Positions 26,491 through 37,095 of a stretch of 64,000 nucleotides of DNA are shown here, one piece after another; the first letter of the stretch is position 1; the number at the start of each line of letters is the position of its first letter. The notes beneath the pieces are model-generated. The model did no database searches. It was not told the DNA's origin and saw only the letters and a list, made by a program, of their open reading frames with translations. The stretch comes from Clostridium mobile (GTDB lineage: Bacteria; Bacillota; Clostridia; Clostridiales; Clostridiaceae). Location: contig NZ_JAHLQF010000003.1 in the NCBI RefSeq assembly GCF_018918285.1, positions 124,001 to 188,000 on the forward strand. The letters are read 5' to 3'. Both the position numbers and the translations under genes were made by a program.

Positions 26491-26552
26491 TGTTATAATT
26501 ATTTATTATGTGCATATATTTTAAGTAATTTTTATTGTTAGGAGTGTAATAA

Positions 26553-27764
26553 ATGAATAAGAAAAAGTGGATAGGATGGACTGTTGCGGCAGTAATATTT
26601 ACCAACGCTTTAACCTTTATAGGACTCACTACATATCCGGTACTTTTGCCTAGTGGAAAAGTAATAATAAACAGAGAAGATTTTAGTAGATTAGAGCAAT
26701 TTTATGATTTATTGGTTGTAAATGAAATTATACATGAGAGATATGTTGGCGAAATAGATAACGCTAAACTACAAGAGGGTGCTATTAAGGGAATGACATC
26801 AGCATTAGAAGATCCCTATACAGTTTATATGAATAAAGATGAATACAGAGAGTGGAACGAACATTCAGAAGGTAACTATAGTGGAGTTGGGTTATCGGTT
26901 CAATCTAAAGAAAATAAAATTAAAATTATAGATGTATTTGAAGGCTCTCCGGCTGAAAAGGGTGGAATAATGCCGGGAGATGAAATTCAAAAAGTAAACG
27001 GAACGGATGTAGATGGTAGTACCCTTGATAAGGCTGTTACAATGATGAAAGGGGAACAAGGAACCGAAGTAACTATAACCTTTTATAGGGAAGAAAAAGG
27101 AAGTTTTGATGTGAAACTAAAGAGAGCAAAAGTAAACATACCTATGGCAAAAAGTGAGATGCTATCTAATGGTATAGGATATTTACAGCTTTATAGTTTT
27201 GATGAAGATTCAGCAAAAACCTTCAAGAAAGAATTAAATAACCTAAAAGCACAAGGCATGAAAGGATTAGTAGTAGATTTAAGAGATAATCTAGGAGGGT
27301 ACTTAGATCAATGTGTAGATATTGCCTCAAATTTTCTTCCTAAGGGAGAAGTTATAGTTTCTACTATGGATAAGTATGAGAATAAAAAAGAGTACAAATC
27401 TAAAGGTGGAGACTACATAGGATTACCTCTTGTAGTGCTTACAAATGAAAATTCTGCTAGTGCATCAGAAATTTTTGCAGGAGCTATAAGAGACTATAAT
27501 GTAGGTACTCTTATTGGAGAAAAAACCTATGGAAAGGGATTAGTGCAAACTATATTTGAAACAGGTGAAGGAACTGCACTAAAGGTTACTATATCCAAAT
27601 ACTATACACCAAAAGGTGAAGACATAAATAAAAAGGGAATAGTGCCTAATGTTGAAGTTAAATATCCAGAGGAATTAAAAAAGAAACCTTATAATAGAGA
27701 GAATGATCCTCAATTTAAAAAAGCTTTAGAAGTAGTTGAAGAAAAAATTAGAGAGGGGAAATAA
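26553..27764 (+). CDS. S41 family C-terminal processing peptidase (CtpA/CtpB type)
   Basis: 403 residues. An N-terminal signal-anchor helix (about 6-32), a PDZ domain (about 108-190; GVGLSVQSKENKIKIIDVFE, GSPAEKGGIMPGDEI) and the S41 protease core. The serine/lysine dyad is predicted at S303 (NENSASASEIFAGAI) and K328 (TYGKGLVQ), judged by the 25-residue spacing in the family. It cleaves C-termini of exported proteins. Such enzymes act in sporulation signalling and envelope maintenance. ATG 26553 follows TTAGGAGTG. Confidence 0.94.
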   Translation: MNKKKWIGWTVAAVIFTNALTFIGLTTYPVLLPSGKVIINREDFSRLEQFYDLLVVNEIIHERYVGEIDNAKLQEGAIKGMTSALEDPYTVYMNKDEYREWNEHSEGNYSGVGLSVQSKENKIKIIDVFEGSPAEKGGIMPGDEIQKVNGTDVDGSTLDKAVTMMKGEQGTEVTITFYREEKGSFDVKLKRAKVNIPMAKSEMLSNGIGYLQLYSFDEDSAKTFKKELNNLKAQGMKGLVVDLRDNLGGYLDQCVDIASNFLPKGEVIVSTMDKYENKKEYKSKGGDYIGLPLVVLTNENSASASEIFAGAIRDYNVGTLIGEKTYGKGLVQTIFETGEGTALKVTISKYYTPKGEDINKKGIVPNVEVKYPEELKKKPYNRENDPQFKKALEVVEEKIREGK

Positions 27765-27767
27765 GTG

Positions 27768-29066
27768 ATGAATATTGCACTTTATACCCTGAGAACTATT
27801 TCTTATGCTTTAGTAAATCCCTATTCTATGTTGTTTTTATTTGTACTAGGAATTTATTTATACAGACAGAATAGGAAAACATCATTGATGCAGAAAATGG
27901 TTATAGGGGAGCAAATAAACTCCCCTTTTGAATTGACTATTTCTCAAATTGTAATGGGGATATTTGCAGGGGTATTAGGAAGTCTACTTATGTCCTATTT
28001 AGGAGTAATGTTTTTTCAAAATTCTATTATAGAGATTTTGTTTTTAACTTCTATATTCTTAATGATGATTAATCCAAGATTTATCTGTTTTTCTTATTCT
28101 GGAGCTATTTTAGGAGGAATAAGCATTCTTAATTCTCTTGTAATCGCAAATGGTGGTAAAGGAATAGAGGTTTTTAAATTTGATATAACTTCTCTAATGT
28201 CTATGATAGCAATACTTCATTTTGTTGAAGGGCTTTTAATTATATTAGATGGAAGTAGAGGAGCTATTCCTGTCTTTGCAAAAATGAAAGATAAAATAGC
28301 GGGTGGATTTGCACTAAAAAGGTATTGGCCATTGCCAATTGCTATATTTATCATACTGAATAGTTCTACCATAGCTATTGCAGGTAAAGGTGTACCAATG
28401 CCAGAGTGGTGGCCAATCATAAAAACCACTATATCAAAGGATCTTCTAAAAAATGCTATGATATCATTAGCGCCTTTTTATGCTGTTTTAGGATATAATA
28501 GCGTAACTTTTTCAAAGAGTAAGGAAAAGAAGGCACTAACTTCTGGCTTATATGTGATGTTGTATAGCATAATATTATTCGCTTTAGCTCAATTGTCTCC
28601 TATAAATATAATTTTTCAAGTATTCATAGTAATATTTGCCCCATTAGCTCATGAAGCTTTAATAAAGCTTCAAAGACTTTCTGAAGAGAATGGAAAACCG
28701 AAATATGTAAGTGAAGATGGGATGAAAATATTATATGTATCCTCTTATTCACCAGCAGCTTCTATGAACATAAAAAGTGGCGATAGTTTAATGGAGATAA
28801 ATGGGGAACCTATAGAAAGCGAAGATGATATTTTAAATATATTGAAAGAAACCACAGGAGATTTATTTTTTAAGATAAAAAAAGAAAGTGGGAAAATAAA
28901 GGAAATATTATATGGAAGAGAGTATAGAAAAAACATGTTGGGAATTGTATTTGTTCCTAAATATATACAGAAAGATAGGGTTGTATTAAAATTCAACAAC
29001 GAGGATTTTTCGGATGTTCTCAACAATATTAAAAATAAAGATAAAGATAAAGATGGTGATGAATAG
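27768..29066 (+). CDS. polytopic membrane protein with C-terminal PDZ domain (MinJ-like)
   Basis: 432 residues. About seven to eight membrane segments occupy roughly 1-300 (for example MLFLFVLGIYLY and QIVMGIFAGVLGSLLMSYLG). A C-terminal PDZ domain covers about 320-400 (KILYVSSYSPAASMNIKSGD, SLMEINGEPIESEDDIL). This architecture resembles Bacillus MinJ, a division-site adaptor, and the gene follows ftsEX and a Ctp protease as in other clostridia. The function is inferred. A GTG at 27765 precedes the ATG at 27768 in frame; AGAGGGGA fits the ATG slightly better. The 3' end is lysine/aspartate-rich. Confidence 0.78.
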   Translation: MNIALYTLRTISYALVNPYSMLFLFVLGIYLYRQNRKTSLMQKMVIGEQINSPFELTISQIVMGIFAGVLGSLLMSYLGVMFFQNSIIEILFLTSIFLMMINPRFICFSYSGAILGGISILNSLVIANGGKGIEVFKFDITSLMSMIAILHFVEGLLIILDGSRGAIPVFAKMKDKIAGGFALKRYWPLPIAIFIILNSSTIAIAGKGVPMPEWWPIIKTTISKDLLKNAMISLAPFYAVLGYNSVTFSKSKEKKALTSGLYVMLYSIILFALAQLSPINIIFQVFIVIFAPLAHEALIKLQRLSEENGKPKYVSEDGMKILYVSSYSPAASMNIKSGDSLMEINGEPIESEDDILNILKETTGDLFFKIKKESGKIKEILYGREYRKNMLGIVFVPKYIQKDRVVLKFNNEDFSDVLNNIKNKDKDKDGDE

Positions 29067-29069
29067 TAT

Positions 29070-31064
29070 ATGGGAGAACTTAGGATTCACTCTAAATTTA
29101 AACCCACAGGGGATCAACCTAAGGCTATTGACAGTTTAGTTCAGGGGATAAATAGAGGAGAAAAATTTCAAACTCTTTTAGGGGTTACTGGATCTGGTAA
29201 GACTTTTACAATGGCAAATATAATAGAGAAGGTACAAAAACCTACTCTCATTTTAGCTCATAATAAAACGTTAGCAGCACAGTTATGTTCAGAATTTAGA
29301 GAATTCTTCCCAGAAAATTGTGTTGAGTACTTTGTTTCGTATTACGATTATTATCAGCCCGAAGCATATGTACCCCAAACGGATACTTATATTGAAAAGG
29401 ATGCATCAATAAATGATGAAATAGACAAACTTAGACACTCAGCAACATCGGCACTGCTTGAAAGAAGAGATGTAATTATTGTAGCTTCTGTTTCTTGTAT
29501 TTATGGGTTAGGTAATCCTGATGAATATAAAAATCTTACTATATCTCTTAGGGAAGGTATGGTAAAAGATAGAGATGAGATATTAAAGAAGCTTGTAGAG
29601 ATACAATATGAAAGAAATGAGATTAATTTTGTTAGAGGCACATTCAGAGTGAGAGGGGATGTACTAGATATATTCCCTGCTGCTTCTACCAACAAAGGTA
29701 TAAGAGTTCAGTTTTTTGGAGATGAAATTGAAAAAATAAAGGAATTTGATGTATTAACAGGTGATACCATCGGAGTGAGAAAACATGTATCTATTTTTCC
29801 AGCGTCTCACTTTGCTACTTCAATTGACAGACTTCAATTAGCAATTAAAAAGATAGAAGAGGAATTAGAAGAAAGAGTAAAGGAATTGGTTGCCGCTGAT
29901 AAACTACTAGAAGCTCAAAGACTTAAGCAGAGAACTAATTTTGACATAGAAATGATGAGGGAAATGGGATATTGCAGCGGAATAGAAAACTATTCTAGAA
30001 TACTAGATGGTAGAGCAGCTGGATCCTGTCCACAGACTTTAATAGATTATTTTCCAAATGATTTCTTATTTTTCATAGATGAAAGCCACGTTACTCTTCC
30101 TCAGGTAAGAGGAATGTATGCTGGAGATAGATCTAGGAAAGATACTTTAGTGGATTACGGATTTAGATTACCTTCTGCATATGATAATAGACCATTAAAG
30201 TTTGATGAATTTGAGAATAAATTAAATCAAGTTGTTTTTGTTAGTGCTACCCCTGGAAACTATGAATTAGAGAATTCCTCAAATATAGCAGAGCAAATTA
30301 TAAGACCAACAGGTCTATTAGATCCAGAGATTATATTAAAACCTGTAGAAGGTCAAATTGATGATTTATACGCAAGAATTATAGAAACTGTAGACAAAGG
30401 ATATAGAGTTCTGGTAACAACTTTAACTAAGAAGATGGCAGAGGATTTAACTCAATATTTTAAAGAAATGAATATAAAGACAAACTACCTGCATTCCGAT
30501 ATAGACACCATTGAAAGAATGAAAATAATAAGAGATCTAAGAAAGGGAGAATTCGATGTACTAGTGGGAATTAACCTATTAAGAGAAGGATTAGACATAC
30601 CAGAAGTAGCTTTAGTAGCGATACTAGATGCGGATAAAGAAGGGTTTTTAAGGTCTGATAGATCACTTATTCAGATAATAGGAAGGGCAGCTAGAAATTC
30701 AGAAAGTAAAGTAGTAATGTATGGAGATAAGATAACTCCTTCTATGGACAGAGCAATTAAAGAAACAAATAGAAGAAGAGGTATACAAACAGAATATAAT
30801 GAAGAGCATAACATCATCCCTAGAACAATAATTAAAGACATTAGAGAAATTATCGAAGCTACAAAAGTTGGAGAAGAAAGCGTTGAATATGATAGTTTAG
30901 AAGAAGCAATAAAGGCTAATAATGATAATATAGAAAAGCTTATTCAGCAATATGAGATTGATATGAAGACGGCTGCTAAGGATTTACAATTTGAAAGGGC
31001 GGCAGAATTAAGAGATTTAGTACTTGAATTAAAAAAGAAATTAAAAAAATCTAAAGGCAAATAG
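29070..31064 (+). CDS. uvrB: excinuclease ABC subunit B
   Basis: 664 residues, full length. Walker [10 protein letters not shown] (about 39-47), the beta-hairpin region [20 protein letters not shown], the DEAD-like [16 protein letters not shown], helicase motifs V-VI ([20 protein letters not shown]) and the C-terminal UVR domain (about 625-660, [20 protein letters not shown]). It verifies DNA damage with UvrA and recruits UvrC. It lies 3 bases after the PDZ gene stop and 23 bases before uvrA. Confidence 0.97.
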   Translation: MGELRIHSKFKPTGDQPKAIDSLVQGINRGEKFQTLLGVTGSGKTFTMANIIEKVQKPTLILAHNKTLAAQLCSEFREFFPENCVEYFVSYYDYYQPEAYVPQTDTYIEKDASINDEIDKLRHSATSALLERRDVIIVASVSCIYGLGNPDEYKNLTISLREGMVKDRDEILKKLVEIQYERNEINFVRGTFRVRGDVLDIFPAASTNKGIRVQFFGDEIEKIKEFDVLTGDTIGVRKHVSIFPASHFATSIDRLQLAIKKIEEELEERVKELVAADKLLEAQRLKQRTNFDIEMMREMGYCSGIENYSRILDGRAAGSCPQTLIDYFPNDFLFFIDESHVTLPQVRGMYAGDRSRKDTLVDYGFRLPSAYDNRPLKFDEFENKLNQVVFVSATPGNYELENSSNIAEQIIRPTGLLDPEIILKPVEGQIDDLYARIIETVDKGYRVLVTTLTKKMAEDLTQYFKEMNIKTNYLHSDIDTIERMKIIRDLRKGEFDVLVGINLLREGLDIPEVALVAILDADKEGFLRSDRSLIQIIGRAARNSESKVVMYGDKITPSMDRAIKETNRRRGIQTEYNEEHNIIPRTIIKDIREIIEATKVGEESVEYDSLEEAIKANNDNIEKLIQQYEIDMKTAAKDLQFERAAELRDLVLELKKKLKKSKGK

Positions 31065-31087
31065 AGGAGTGTGTAAATTTTACATTT

Positions 31088-33910
31088 ATGATAAATAAAA
31101 TTGTTATAAAAGGAGCAAAGGTAAATAATTTAAAAAATGTAGATTTGGAAGTACCTAGAGATAAGTTTGTAGTGTTTACAGGTCTATCTGGTTCAGGAAA
31201 ATCATCACTAGCATTTGATACCTTGTATGCAGAAGGACAAAGAAGATATGTAGAATCCTTATCTGCTTATGCTAGGCAGTTTTTAGGACAAATGGATAAG
31301 CCAGACGTAGAATATATAGAGGGGTTGTCTCCTGCCATATCAATAGACCAAAAGACTACAGGAAGGAACCCTCGTTCTACAGTAGGAACTGTTACTGAAA
31401 TATATGACTATTTAAGATTGCTTTATGCTAGAATAGGAGTTCCACATTGTCCTAAATGCGGTAAGGAAATAAAGCAACAGACAGTAGATCAGATGGTAGA
31501 TAAAATAGTAGAGTTACCAGAGAGGACAAGAATACAGATACTATCTCCAATAATAAATGGGAGAAAAGGAGAACACGCAAAGGTACTAGAAAACATTAAA
31601 AAAAGTGGATATATAAGAGCCAGAATAGATGGAAGCACAGTGGATTTAGAAGAGGAAGAAATAAAATTAGAAAAGAATAAAAAACATACCATCGAAGCTG
31701 TTATAGATAGACTGATAATTAAAGATGACATAAAAAGTAGATTAGCGGACTCCATAGAAACGGCGTTGAAATTATCAGAAGGTATCGTGGTTATTAACGT
31801 ATTAGATGGAGAGGATATGCTATTTAGTGAAAATTTTGCTTGTGTAGAATGTGGTATAAGCATAGGAGAGATAGCACCAAGGTTGTTTTCATTTAACTCT
31901 CCCTTTGGTAAATGTGATCATTGTGATGGATTAGGAACTCTTTTAGAAATAGATGAAGACTTAGTCATTCCTGACAGAAGTAAAAGTATAATGGAAGGCG
32001 CCGTATTACCATGGGGAAATGGATCTCTAAAAGAAGATTCATGGACATATAGTATATTAACTGCATTATCAAATCAATACAATTTTACTTTAGATACCCC
32101 TATAGAGGATTTAGAACCTAAGGTAGTAGACATTTTACTTTATGGATTAAAAGGCGATAGAATTAAAGTAAAATATGAAAAAGAAAATAGGATTTCAGAA
32201 TTCAATCATGCATATGAAGGGGTTATAAATAATTTAAAGAGAAGATATTTTGAAACAAATTCAGATTATATAAAAGAAGAAGTAGAATCCTACATGAGCA
32301 ATAATCCGTGCCCAAAGTGTGGTGGAGCTAGATTAAGACCTGAAGCTTTAGCCGTAACAGTAGGACACAAGAATATATATGAATTTTGTATTTTATCTAT
32401 TAAAGAGGAATTAAAATTCATTGAGAGTGTTAAACTTTCAGAAAAAGAACAAATAATAAGTAATCAAATATTGAAGGAAATAAAGAGTAGGCTAAACTTT
32501 TTAATAGATGTAGGATTGGACTATTTAAACTTATCTAGAACAGCAGGTACTCTTTCGGGAGGAGAAGCTCAAAGAATTAGATTAGCTACTCAAATAGGCT
32601 CAAGCTTAGTAGGAGTTTTATATATACTAGATGAGCCAAGTATAGGACTTCATCAAAGGGATAATGATAGATTAATTGCTACTTTAAAGCATCTCAAAAA
32701 TTTAGGGAATACTTTAATAGTAGTAGAGCATGATGAGGATACCATAAGAGAAGCAGATTTTATAGTAGATATTGGTCCAGGAGCTGGAGAACATGGTGGA
32801 GAAGTAATAGCAGCGGGTCCTTTAGAAGAGATTATTAGTAATGAAAGATCTATTACAGGGCAATATCTAAGTGGAAGAAAAAGGATTGAAATTCCAAAGG
32901 AAAGAAGAAAGTGCAATGGGAATTGGATCACTATAAAAGGAGCCAGAGAAAACAATTTAAAGAAAGTAGATGCTAGCTTTCCTTTAGGGGTATTTACTTC
33001 TGTTACAGGAGTATCTGGTTCTGGCAAAAGTACTTTAGTTAACGAAATATTATATAAGGGATTAAATAAAAAATTAAATGGATCAAAAGATAATCCGGGA
33101 TTGCATAAGGATATTTTAGGTGTAGAAAATATAGATAAGATAATTAACATTGATCAGAGCCCTATAGGTAGAACACCAAGATCAAACCCAGCTACCTATA
33201 CAGGAGTATTTGATATAATAAGAGAGGTATTTTCAAACATTTCAGAATCTAAAATGAGGGGATATAAACCAGGAAGATTTAGCTTCAATGTGAAGGGTGG
33301 AAGATGTGAAGCTTGTAAGGGCGACGGTATAATAAAAATAGAAATGCAATTCTTGTCAGATGTGTATGTTCCTTGTGAAGTATGTAAAGGTAAAAGGTAT
33401 AATAGAGAAACACTAGAGGTAAAATATAAAGGAAAAAATATTGATAACATATTAAATATGACTGTGGAAGAAGCTTTAGAGTTTTTTGAAAATATACCTA
33501 GAATTAAAAATAAACTTCAAACTCTAATGGATGTAGGTCTTGGATATATAAGATTAGGTCAGCCTTCAACTCAGCTATCTGGAGGGGAAGCTCAAAGAAT
33601 TAAGCTAGCTTATGAATTATCTAAGAGGAGCACAGGTAAAACTCTTTATATTCTAGATGAACCAACTACTGGTCTTCATATAGACGATGTAAATAGACTT
33701 ATTTCTATATTACATAGGCTAGTAGAGAGTGGAAATTCTGTAGTAGTTATAGAACATAACCTAGATGTGATAAAGTGTGCTGATTATATAATTGACTTAG
33801 GACCTGAAGGTGGAGATAAGGGCGGTACTATAGTAGCTTATGGAACTCCAGAAGAGGTAAGGGATAATGTAAATTCTTACACAGGACATTACCTAAAAAA
33901 GATGTTATAA
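31088..33910 (+). CDS. uvrA: excinuclease ABC subunit A
   Basis: 940 residues, full length. Two ABC ATPase modules: Walker [21 protein letters not shown] and [16 protein letters not shown]; signatures [13 protein letters not shown] and [13 protein letters not shown]; Walker [12 protein letters not shown] and [11 protein letters not shown]. Zinc-binding CxxC pairs are in CPKCGKE, CVECG...CDHCDG, CPKCGG and CEACKGDG...CEVCKG. It is the damage-recognition subunit of nucleotide excision repair. ATG 31088; GAGGAG lies about 20 bases upstream, further than usual. Confidence 0.97.
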   Translation: MINKIVIKGAKVNNLKNVDLEVPRDKFVVFTGLSGSGKSSLAFDTLYAEGQRRYVESLSAYARQFLGQMDKPDVEYIEGLSPAISIDQKTTGRNPRSTVGTVTEIYDYLRLLYARIGVPHCPKCGKEIKQQTVDQMVDKIVELPERTRIQILSPIINGRKGEHAKVLENIKKSGYIRARIDGSTVDLEEEEIKLEKNKKHTIEAVIDRLIIKDDIKSRLADSIETALKLSEGIVVINVLDGEDMLFSENFACVECGISIGEIAPRLFSFNSPFGKCDHCDGLGTLLEIDEDLVIPDRSKSIMEGAVLPWGNGSLKEDSWTYSILTALSNQYNFTLDTPIEDLEPKVVDILLYGLKGDRIKVKYEKENRISEFNHAYEGVINNLKRRYFETNSDYIKEEVESYMSNNPCPKCGGARLRPEALAVTVGHKNIYEFCILSIKEELKFIESVKLSEKEQIISNQILKEIKSRLNFLIDVGLDYLNLSRTAGTLSGGEAQRIRLATQIGSSLVGVLYILDEPSIGLHQRDNDRLIATLKHLKNLGNTLIVVEHDEDTIREADFIVDIGPGAGEHGGEVIAAGPLEEIISNERSITGQYLSGRKRIEIPKERRKCNGNWITIKGARENNLKKVDASFPLGVFTSVTGVSGSGKSTLVNEILYKGLNKKLNGSKDNPGLHKDILGVENIDKIINIDQSPIGRTPRSNPATYTGVFDIIREVFSNISESKMRGYKPGRFSFNVKGGRCEACKGDGIIKIEMQFLSDVYVPCEVCKGKRYNRETLEVKYKGKNIDNILNMTVEEALEFFENIPRIKNKLQTLMDVGLGYIRLGQPSTQLSGGEAQRIKLAYELSKRSTGKTLYILDEPTTGLHIDDVNRLISILHRLVESGNSVVVIEHNLDVIKCADYIIDLGPEGGDKGGTIVAYGTPEEVRDNVNSYTGHYLKKML

Positions 33911-33918
33911 TTTAAGGT

Positions 33919-33949
33919 AGACTAGCATACAAACTATGCTAGTCTTTTC
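33919..33949 (+). terminator. terminator of uvrBA
   Basis: An 11-bp stem (33919-33929 with 33935-33945, sequence AGACTAGCATA) with a 5-base loop and a TTTTC tail. Confidence 0.85.
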
Positions 33950-33985
33950 AATACATATCAATCCTAAAGTAAAGAAGGTGTTTCT

Positions 33986-34414
33986 ATGTTAATAGATAAA
34001 ATAAGTTATGTATTTACCATATTCATTATAGCGATAATATATTTAATAATATGGACCTCTTTAAAAATAATGAATAAGGATATGAAATCAAATGGAAAAA
34101 AGAGCTCAGTTAATAAGAGTGCGGGCTTTGAGATAATTGAACCAGGAAATAGTTCTAACTTAAAAAAAGGTGGAGTTATTCCAATAAAAGGTGAAATAAC
34201 TATAGGAAGAAAGGAAGGAAATACTTTCATATTAGATGATCCTTATATATCTTCATTTCATGCTAGAGTATACTTTAAAAATGATGATTATATAATTGAG
34301 GATTTAGATAGTACAAATGGAATTCTTGTAAATGAAGTTAGAATTGAAGATAGAACTCGCTTAAAAATTGGTGATATAATTAAAATTGGTAATACAATAC
34401 TAAAATTCATATGA
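33986..34414 (+). CDS. membrane-anchored FHA-domain protein
   Basis: 142 residues. One N-terminal membrane helix (about 8-27), a lysine/serine-rich linker, and a forkhead-associated domain (about 65-142) with ITIGRKEGNTFILDD, the SSFHAR phosphothreonine-binding core and DLDSTNGILVNE. FHA domains bind phosphothreonine, so it probably links Ser/Thr kinase signalling to the cell-wall genes that follow. Its stop overlaps the upstream frame of the FtsW-type gene. No kinase gene is in the window. ATG 33986 follows AAGAAGGTG. Confidence 0.88.
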   Translation: MLIDKISYVFTIFIIAIIYLIIWTSLKIMNKDMKSNGKKSSVNKSAGFEIIEPGNSSNLKKGGVIPIKGEITIGRKEGNTFILDDPYISSFHARVYFKNDDYIIEDLDSTNGILVNEVRIEDRTRLKIGDIIKIGNTILKFI

Positions 34415-34437
34415 TAAAGGTGGGAGGGTTAGATATT

Positions 34438-35643
34438 TTGCGTAGATTTAAAGATGAAACTAAACTGCTCCTTTACACATTTTTATTATGTATTGCTGGA
34501 TTTTTAAATTTAGCAATATTAAAAGACCCCTTTGACAAGGGTGCCATAACTATGGCTACAATAATATGTGTTTTAATAGGATATTCCTACTTTGTGATAA
34601 GAAAATTTTTCCCAAAGGGAGATAAATATATATTTGTATATTCCAGTATATTGGCTGTTATAGGCTTAATTATGTTGTACAGAATAAATACTTCTGATGC
34701 TATAAAACAAATAATATGGTTTGCACTAGGGGTAATTTCATTTATATTTATTGTAGTTCTATTACCTAATTTAAGAAGATTTAGTGATTATAAGTATATC
34801 TATATGGGAGCTACTATTTTTCTTATGTCATTAGGTACACTTTTTGGAAAGGAAGTATTTGGAGCGAAAAACTGGATATCCATAGGAGGTATTTCTTTTC
34901 AACCTTCGGAGTTTGGTAAATTATTTTTAGTGGCATATCTGGCTTCAGCTCTTAAGGACTATAAAAACTTTAAAGATTTAATTCAACCAGCGATTGTAGT
35001 TGCAATATCTTTAGGCTTTATGGTGCTTCAAAGAGATTTGGGAAGTGCCCTTATATTTTTTGGTATATCCGTTACTATGCTTTATATAGCTACTTCTAAA
35101 ATAAAATATGTAATCACATGTTTAGGGCTTTTTTTAGGAGGAGGGTATATAAGCTATTTATTATTTTCTCACGTAAGATTAAGATTTTTAATATGGCAAA
35201 ATCCTTGGCCTTATGCTACAGACAAGAGTTATCAAGTAGTTCAATCCATGCTAGCTATAGCAACAGGAGGCTTAACAGGAGTAGGTTTAGGAAATGGTCA
35301 TCCGGAATATATTCCAGTAAATACTACAGATTTTATCTTTTCAGTGATATGTGAAGAATTAGGAATACTTACTGGATTTGCCATAATACTTTTAAACTTT
35401 TTATTGTTCTATAGATGTATGAGAGCTGCTCTTTATGCAGAAGATAAGTTTTCTCAGCTTCTCACGGTAGGTTTAAGTTCCATGATAGCTTGCCAAGCAC
35501 TGGTTATTGTAGGCGGAGTAATAAATGCCATACCACTAACAGGAATTACGTTACCATTAGTAAGCTATGGTGGTAGTTCAATGCTTAGCACTTTCTTTGC
35601 ACTTGGGATGATTCAAAAAGTATCAGAAGAGGGTAGATATTAA
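34438..35643 (+). CDS. FtsW/RodA/SpoVE-family peptidoglycan glycosyltransferase
   Basis: 401 residues, about ten membrane segments. SEDS-family features: GAKNWISIGGISFQPSEFGK, LQRDLGSALIFFG, YQVVQSMLAIATGGLTGVGL and the C-terminal GGVINAIPLTGITLPLVSYG. It polymerises lipid II, working with the class B PBP encoded next. The frame is open from an ATG at 34411 overlapping the FHA stop, but GGTGGGAGGG stands 9 bases before a TTG at 34438, which I prefer. The stop overlaps the PBP start by one base. Confidence 0.9.
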   Translation: MRRFKDETKLLLYTFLLCIAGFLNLAILKDPFDKGAITMATIICVLIGYSYFVIRKFFPKGDKYIFVYSSILAVIGLIMLYRINTSDAIKQIIWFALGVISFIFIVVLLPNLRRFSDYKYIYMGATIFLMSLGTLFGKEVFGAKNWISIGGISFQPSEFGKLFLVAYLASALKDYKNFKDLIQPAIVVAISLGFMVLQRDLGSALIFFGISVTMLYIATSKIKYVITCLGLFLGGGYISYLLFSHVRLRFLIWQNPWPYATDKSYQVVQSMLAIATGGLTGVGLGNGHPEYIPVNTTDFIFSVICEELGILTGFAIILLNFLLFYRCMRAALYAEDKFSQLLTVGLSSMIACQALVIVGGVINAIPLTGITLPLVSYGGSSMLSTFFALGMIQKVSEEGRY

Positions 35644-37073
35644 TGAAAGATATTTCGAATAATATAAAAAAAGTTACAATGGTTTTTCTAATATGCTTTA
35701 TAGCTCTTATATCTTATATAACATACTTTGAAATAATCGTTACCCCTAAAATCGTAGGGAGCCAATATAATCAAAGAAGAATATGGGCTAAAAAAAATGA
35801 AGTTTTAAGAGGAAGCATATTTGATAGAAATATGAAAGTTTTAGCTAAGAGCACTAGAGTAGATAAGGGCCATCAAAAAAGAGAGTATACTGAAGGTGAA
35901 GTATTTGCTCATCCTTTAGGATATATAGATGTCAGTTACGGACTTTCAGGAATAGAAAAAACATATGATAAAAAGTTATCTAGTGTTAGCATAAAAGACA
36001 CCATATTTAAATTAATGAATATAAATAAAAATGATAAGGAAAAATACGGTAGTAGTATTAAGACCACTTTAAATTATGATCTTCAAAAGTTAGGATGGGA
36101 CTTGTTAGGACATAGAAAAGGATCTGTAGTAGCAATTGATCCTAAAAGTGGAGAAATATTGGCACTTGTTTCTAAGCCTTCATTTAACCCTAATGACTTA
36201 GAAGGCACATGGAAGAATATTATAAATGATAAAAATAACCCATTATTAAATCGAGCTACTTCGGGACTATATCCTCCAGGATCTATATTTAAAGTAGTAA
36301 CTGCAGTGAGTGCACTTGAGAACATTGAAGGTGTGGAGAATAGAGTTTTTGAAGATAGAGGTGTTTTGGCATTTAATTCAAAAGAGTCATTAAGAAATTA
36401 TAATGGCGCAGTGCTAGGAAATATAAATTTGAAAGAAGCTACGGTTAATTCAAGTAATGTAGTTTATGGTACATTAGGAATGGAGCTTGGCAATGACAAG
36501 CTAAAAAGTACAGCTGAAAAATTTTATTTTAATAAAAATATTCCTAGCGATGGGATATTAATAGAAAATAGTAAATTTCCATCTATAAAGGATTACGAGG
36601 TGGGAAATCTAGCTCAAAGTGCTATAGGGCAGTCATCTATACTTGCAACACCAATTCAAATGGCATTAGTTGCTAGTACTATAGCCAATGATGGTGTCAT
36701 GATGAAACCACATGTAGTCAAGGAAGTTTTAAATAACAAAGGAGAGGTATTAGAAAAAATTAAGATAGACTCTATTGGAAAAGTTACTTCAAAGGAAAAT
36801 GCATCAATAATTAAAGATTATATGAAGGCAGTAGTGGAAAGAGGTACAGGAAGAGCAGCAGGAGTATATGGGTTAGATGTATGTGGTAAAACTGGTACGG
36901 CAGAACATTCAACAGCAGGAAGCAATAAAGAGCCTCATTCTTGGTTTATAGGTTTTGCTCCTTACGATGATCCGCAGATAGCTATAGCTGTTATAGTAGA
37001 AGAAGGTGGAGTAGGTGGTGGAATTGCATCAAGCATTGCTTCATCTATGTTCAAAGAGGCATTAGTTAAATAA
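35643..37073 (+). CDS. class B penicillin-binding protein (transpeptidase)
   Basis: 476 residues: an N-terminal anchor helix (about 11-29), a short dimerisation-like part, and a transpeptidase domain with SxxK (S214-IF-K217 in YPPGSIFK), SxN (SSN in TVNSSNVVYG) and KTGTAEHS. It cross-links glycan made by the adjacent SEDS protein. It is short for class B, close to the PbpA-type partner of FtsW/RodA in actinobacteria and clostridia, where an FHA protein is also encoded upstream. ATG 35643 overlaps the upstream TAA. Confidence 0.93.
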   Translation: MKDISNNIKKVTMVFLICFIALISYITYFEIIVTPKIVGSQYNQRRIWAKKNEVLRGSIFDRNMKVLAKSTRVDKGHQKREYTEGEVFAHPLGYIDVSYGLSGIEKTYDKKLSSVSIKDTIFKLMNINKNDKEKYGSSIKTTLNYDLQKLGWDLLGHRKGSVVAIDPKSGEILALVSKPSFNPNDLEGTWKNIINDKNNPLLNRATSGLYPPGSIFKVVTAVSALENIEGVENRVFEDRGVLAFNSKESLRNYNGAVLGNINLKEATVNSSNVVYGTLGMELGNDKLKSTAEKFYFNKNIPSDGILIENSKFPSIKDYEVGNLAQSAIGQSSILATPIQMALVASTIANDGVMMKPHVVKEVLNNKGEVLEKIKIDSIGKVTSKENASIIKDYMKAVVERGTGRAAGVYGLDVCGKTGTAEHSTAGSNKEPHSWFIGFAPYDDPQIAIAVIVEEGGVGGGIASSIASSMFKEALVK

Positions 37074-37095
37074 TTTCTAGAAGGTAGGGATTGTG

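Noticed and set aside
32653-33150. 165-codon minus-strand frame inside uvrA
   Set aside because: Shadow of a full-length, intact UvrA; no independent signals.
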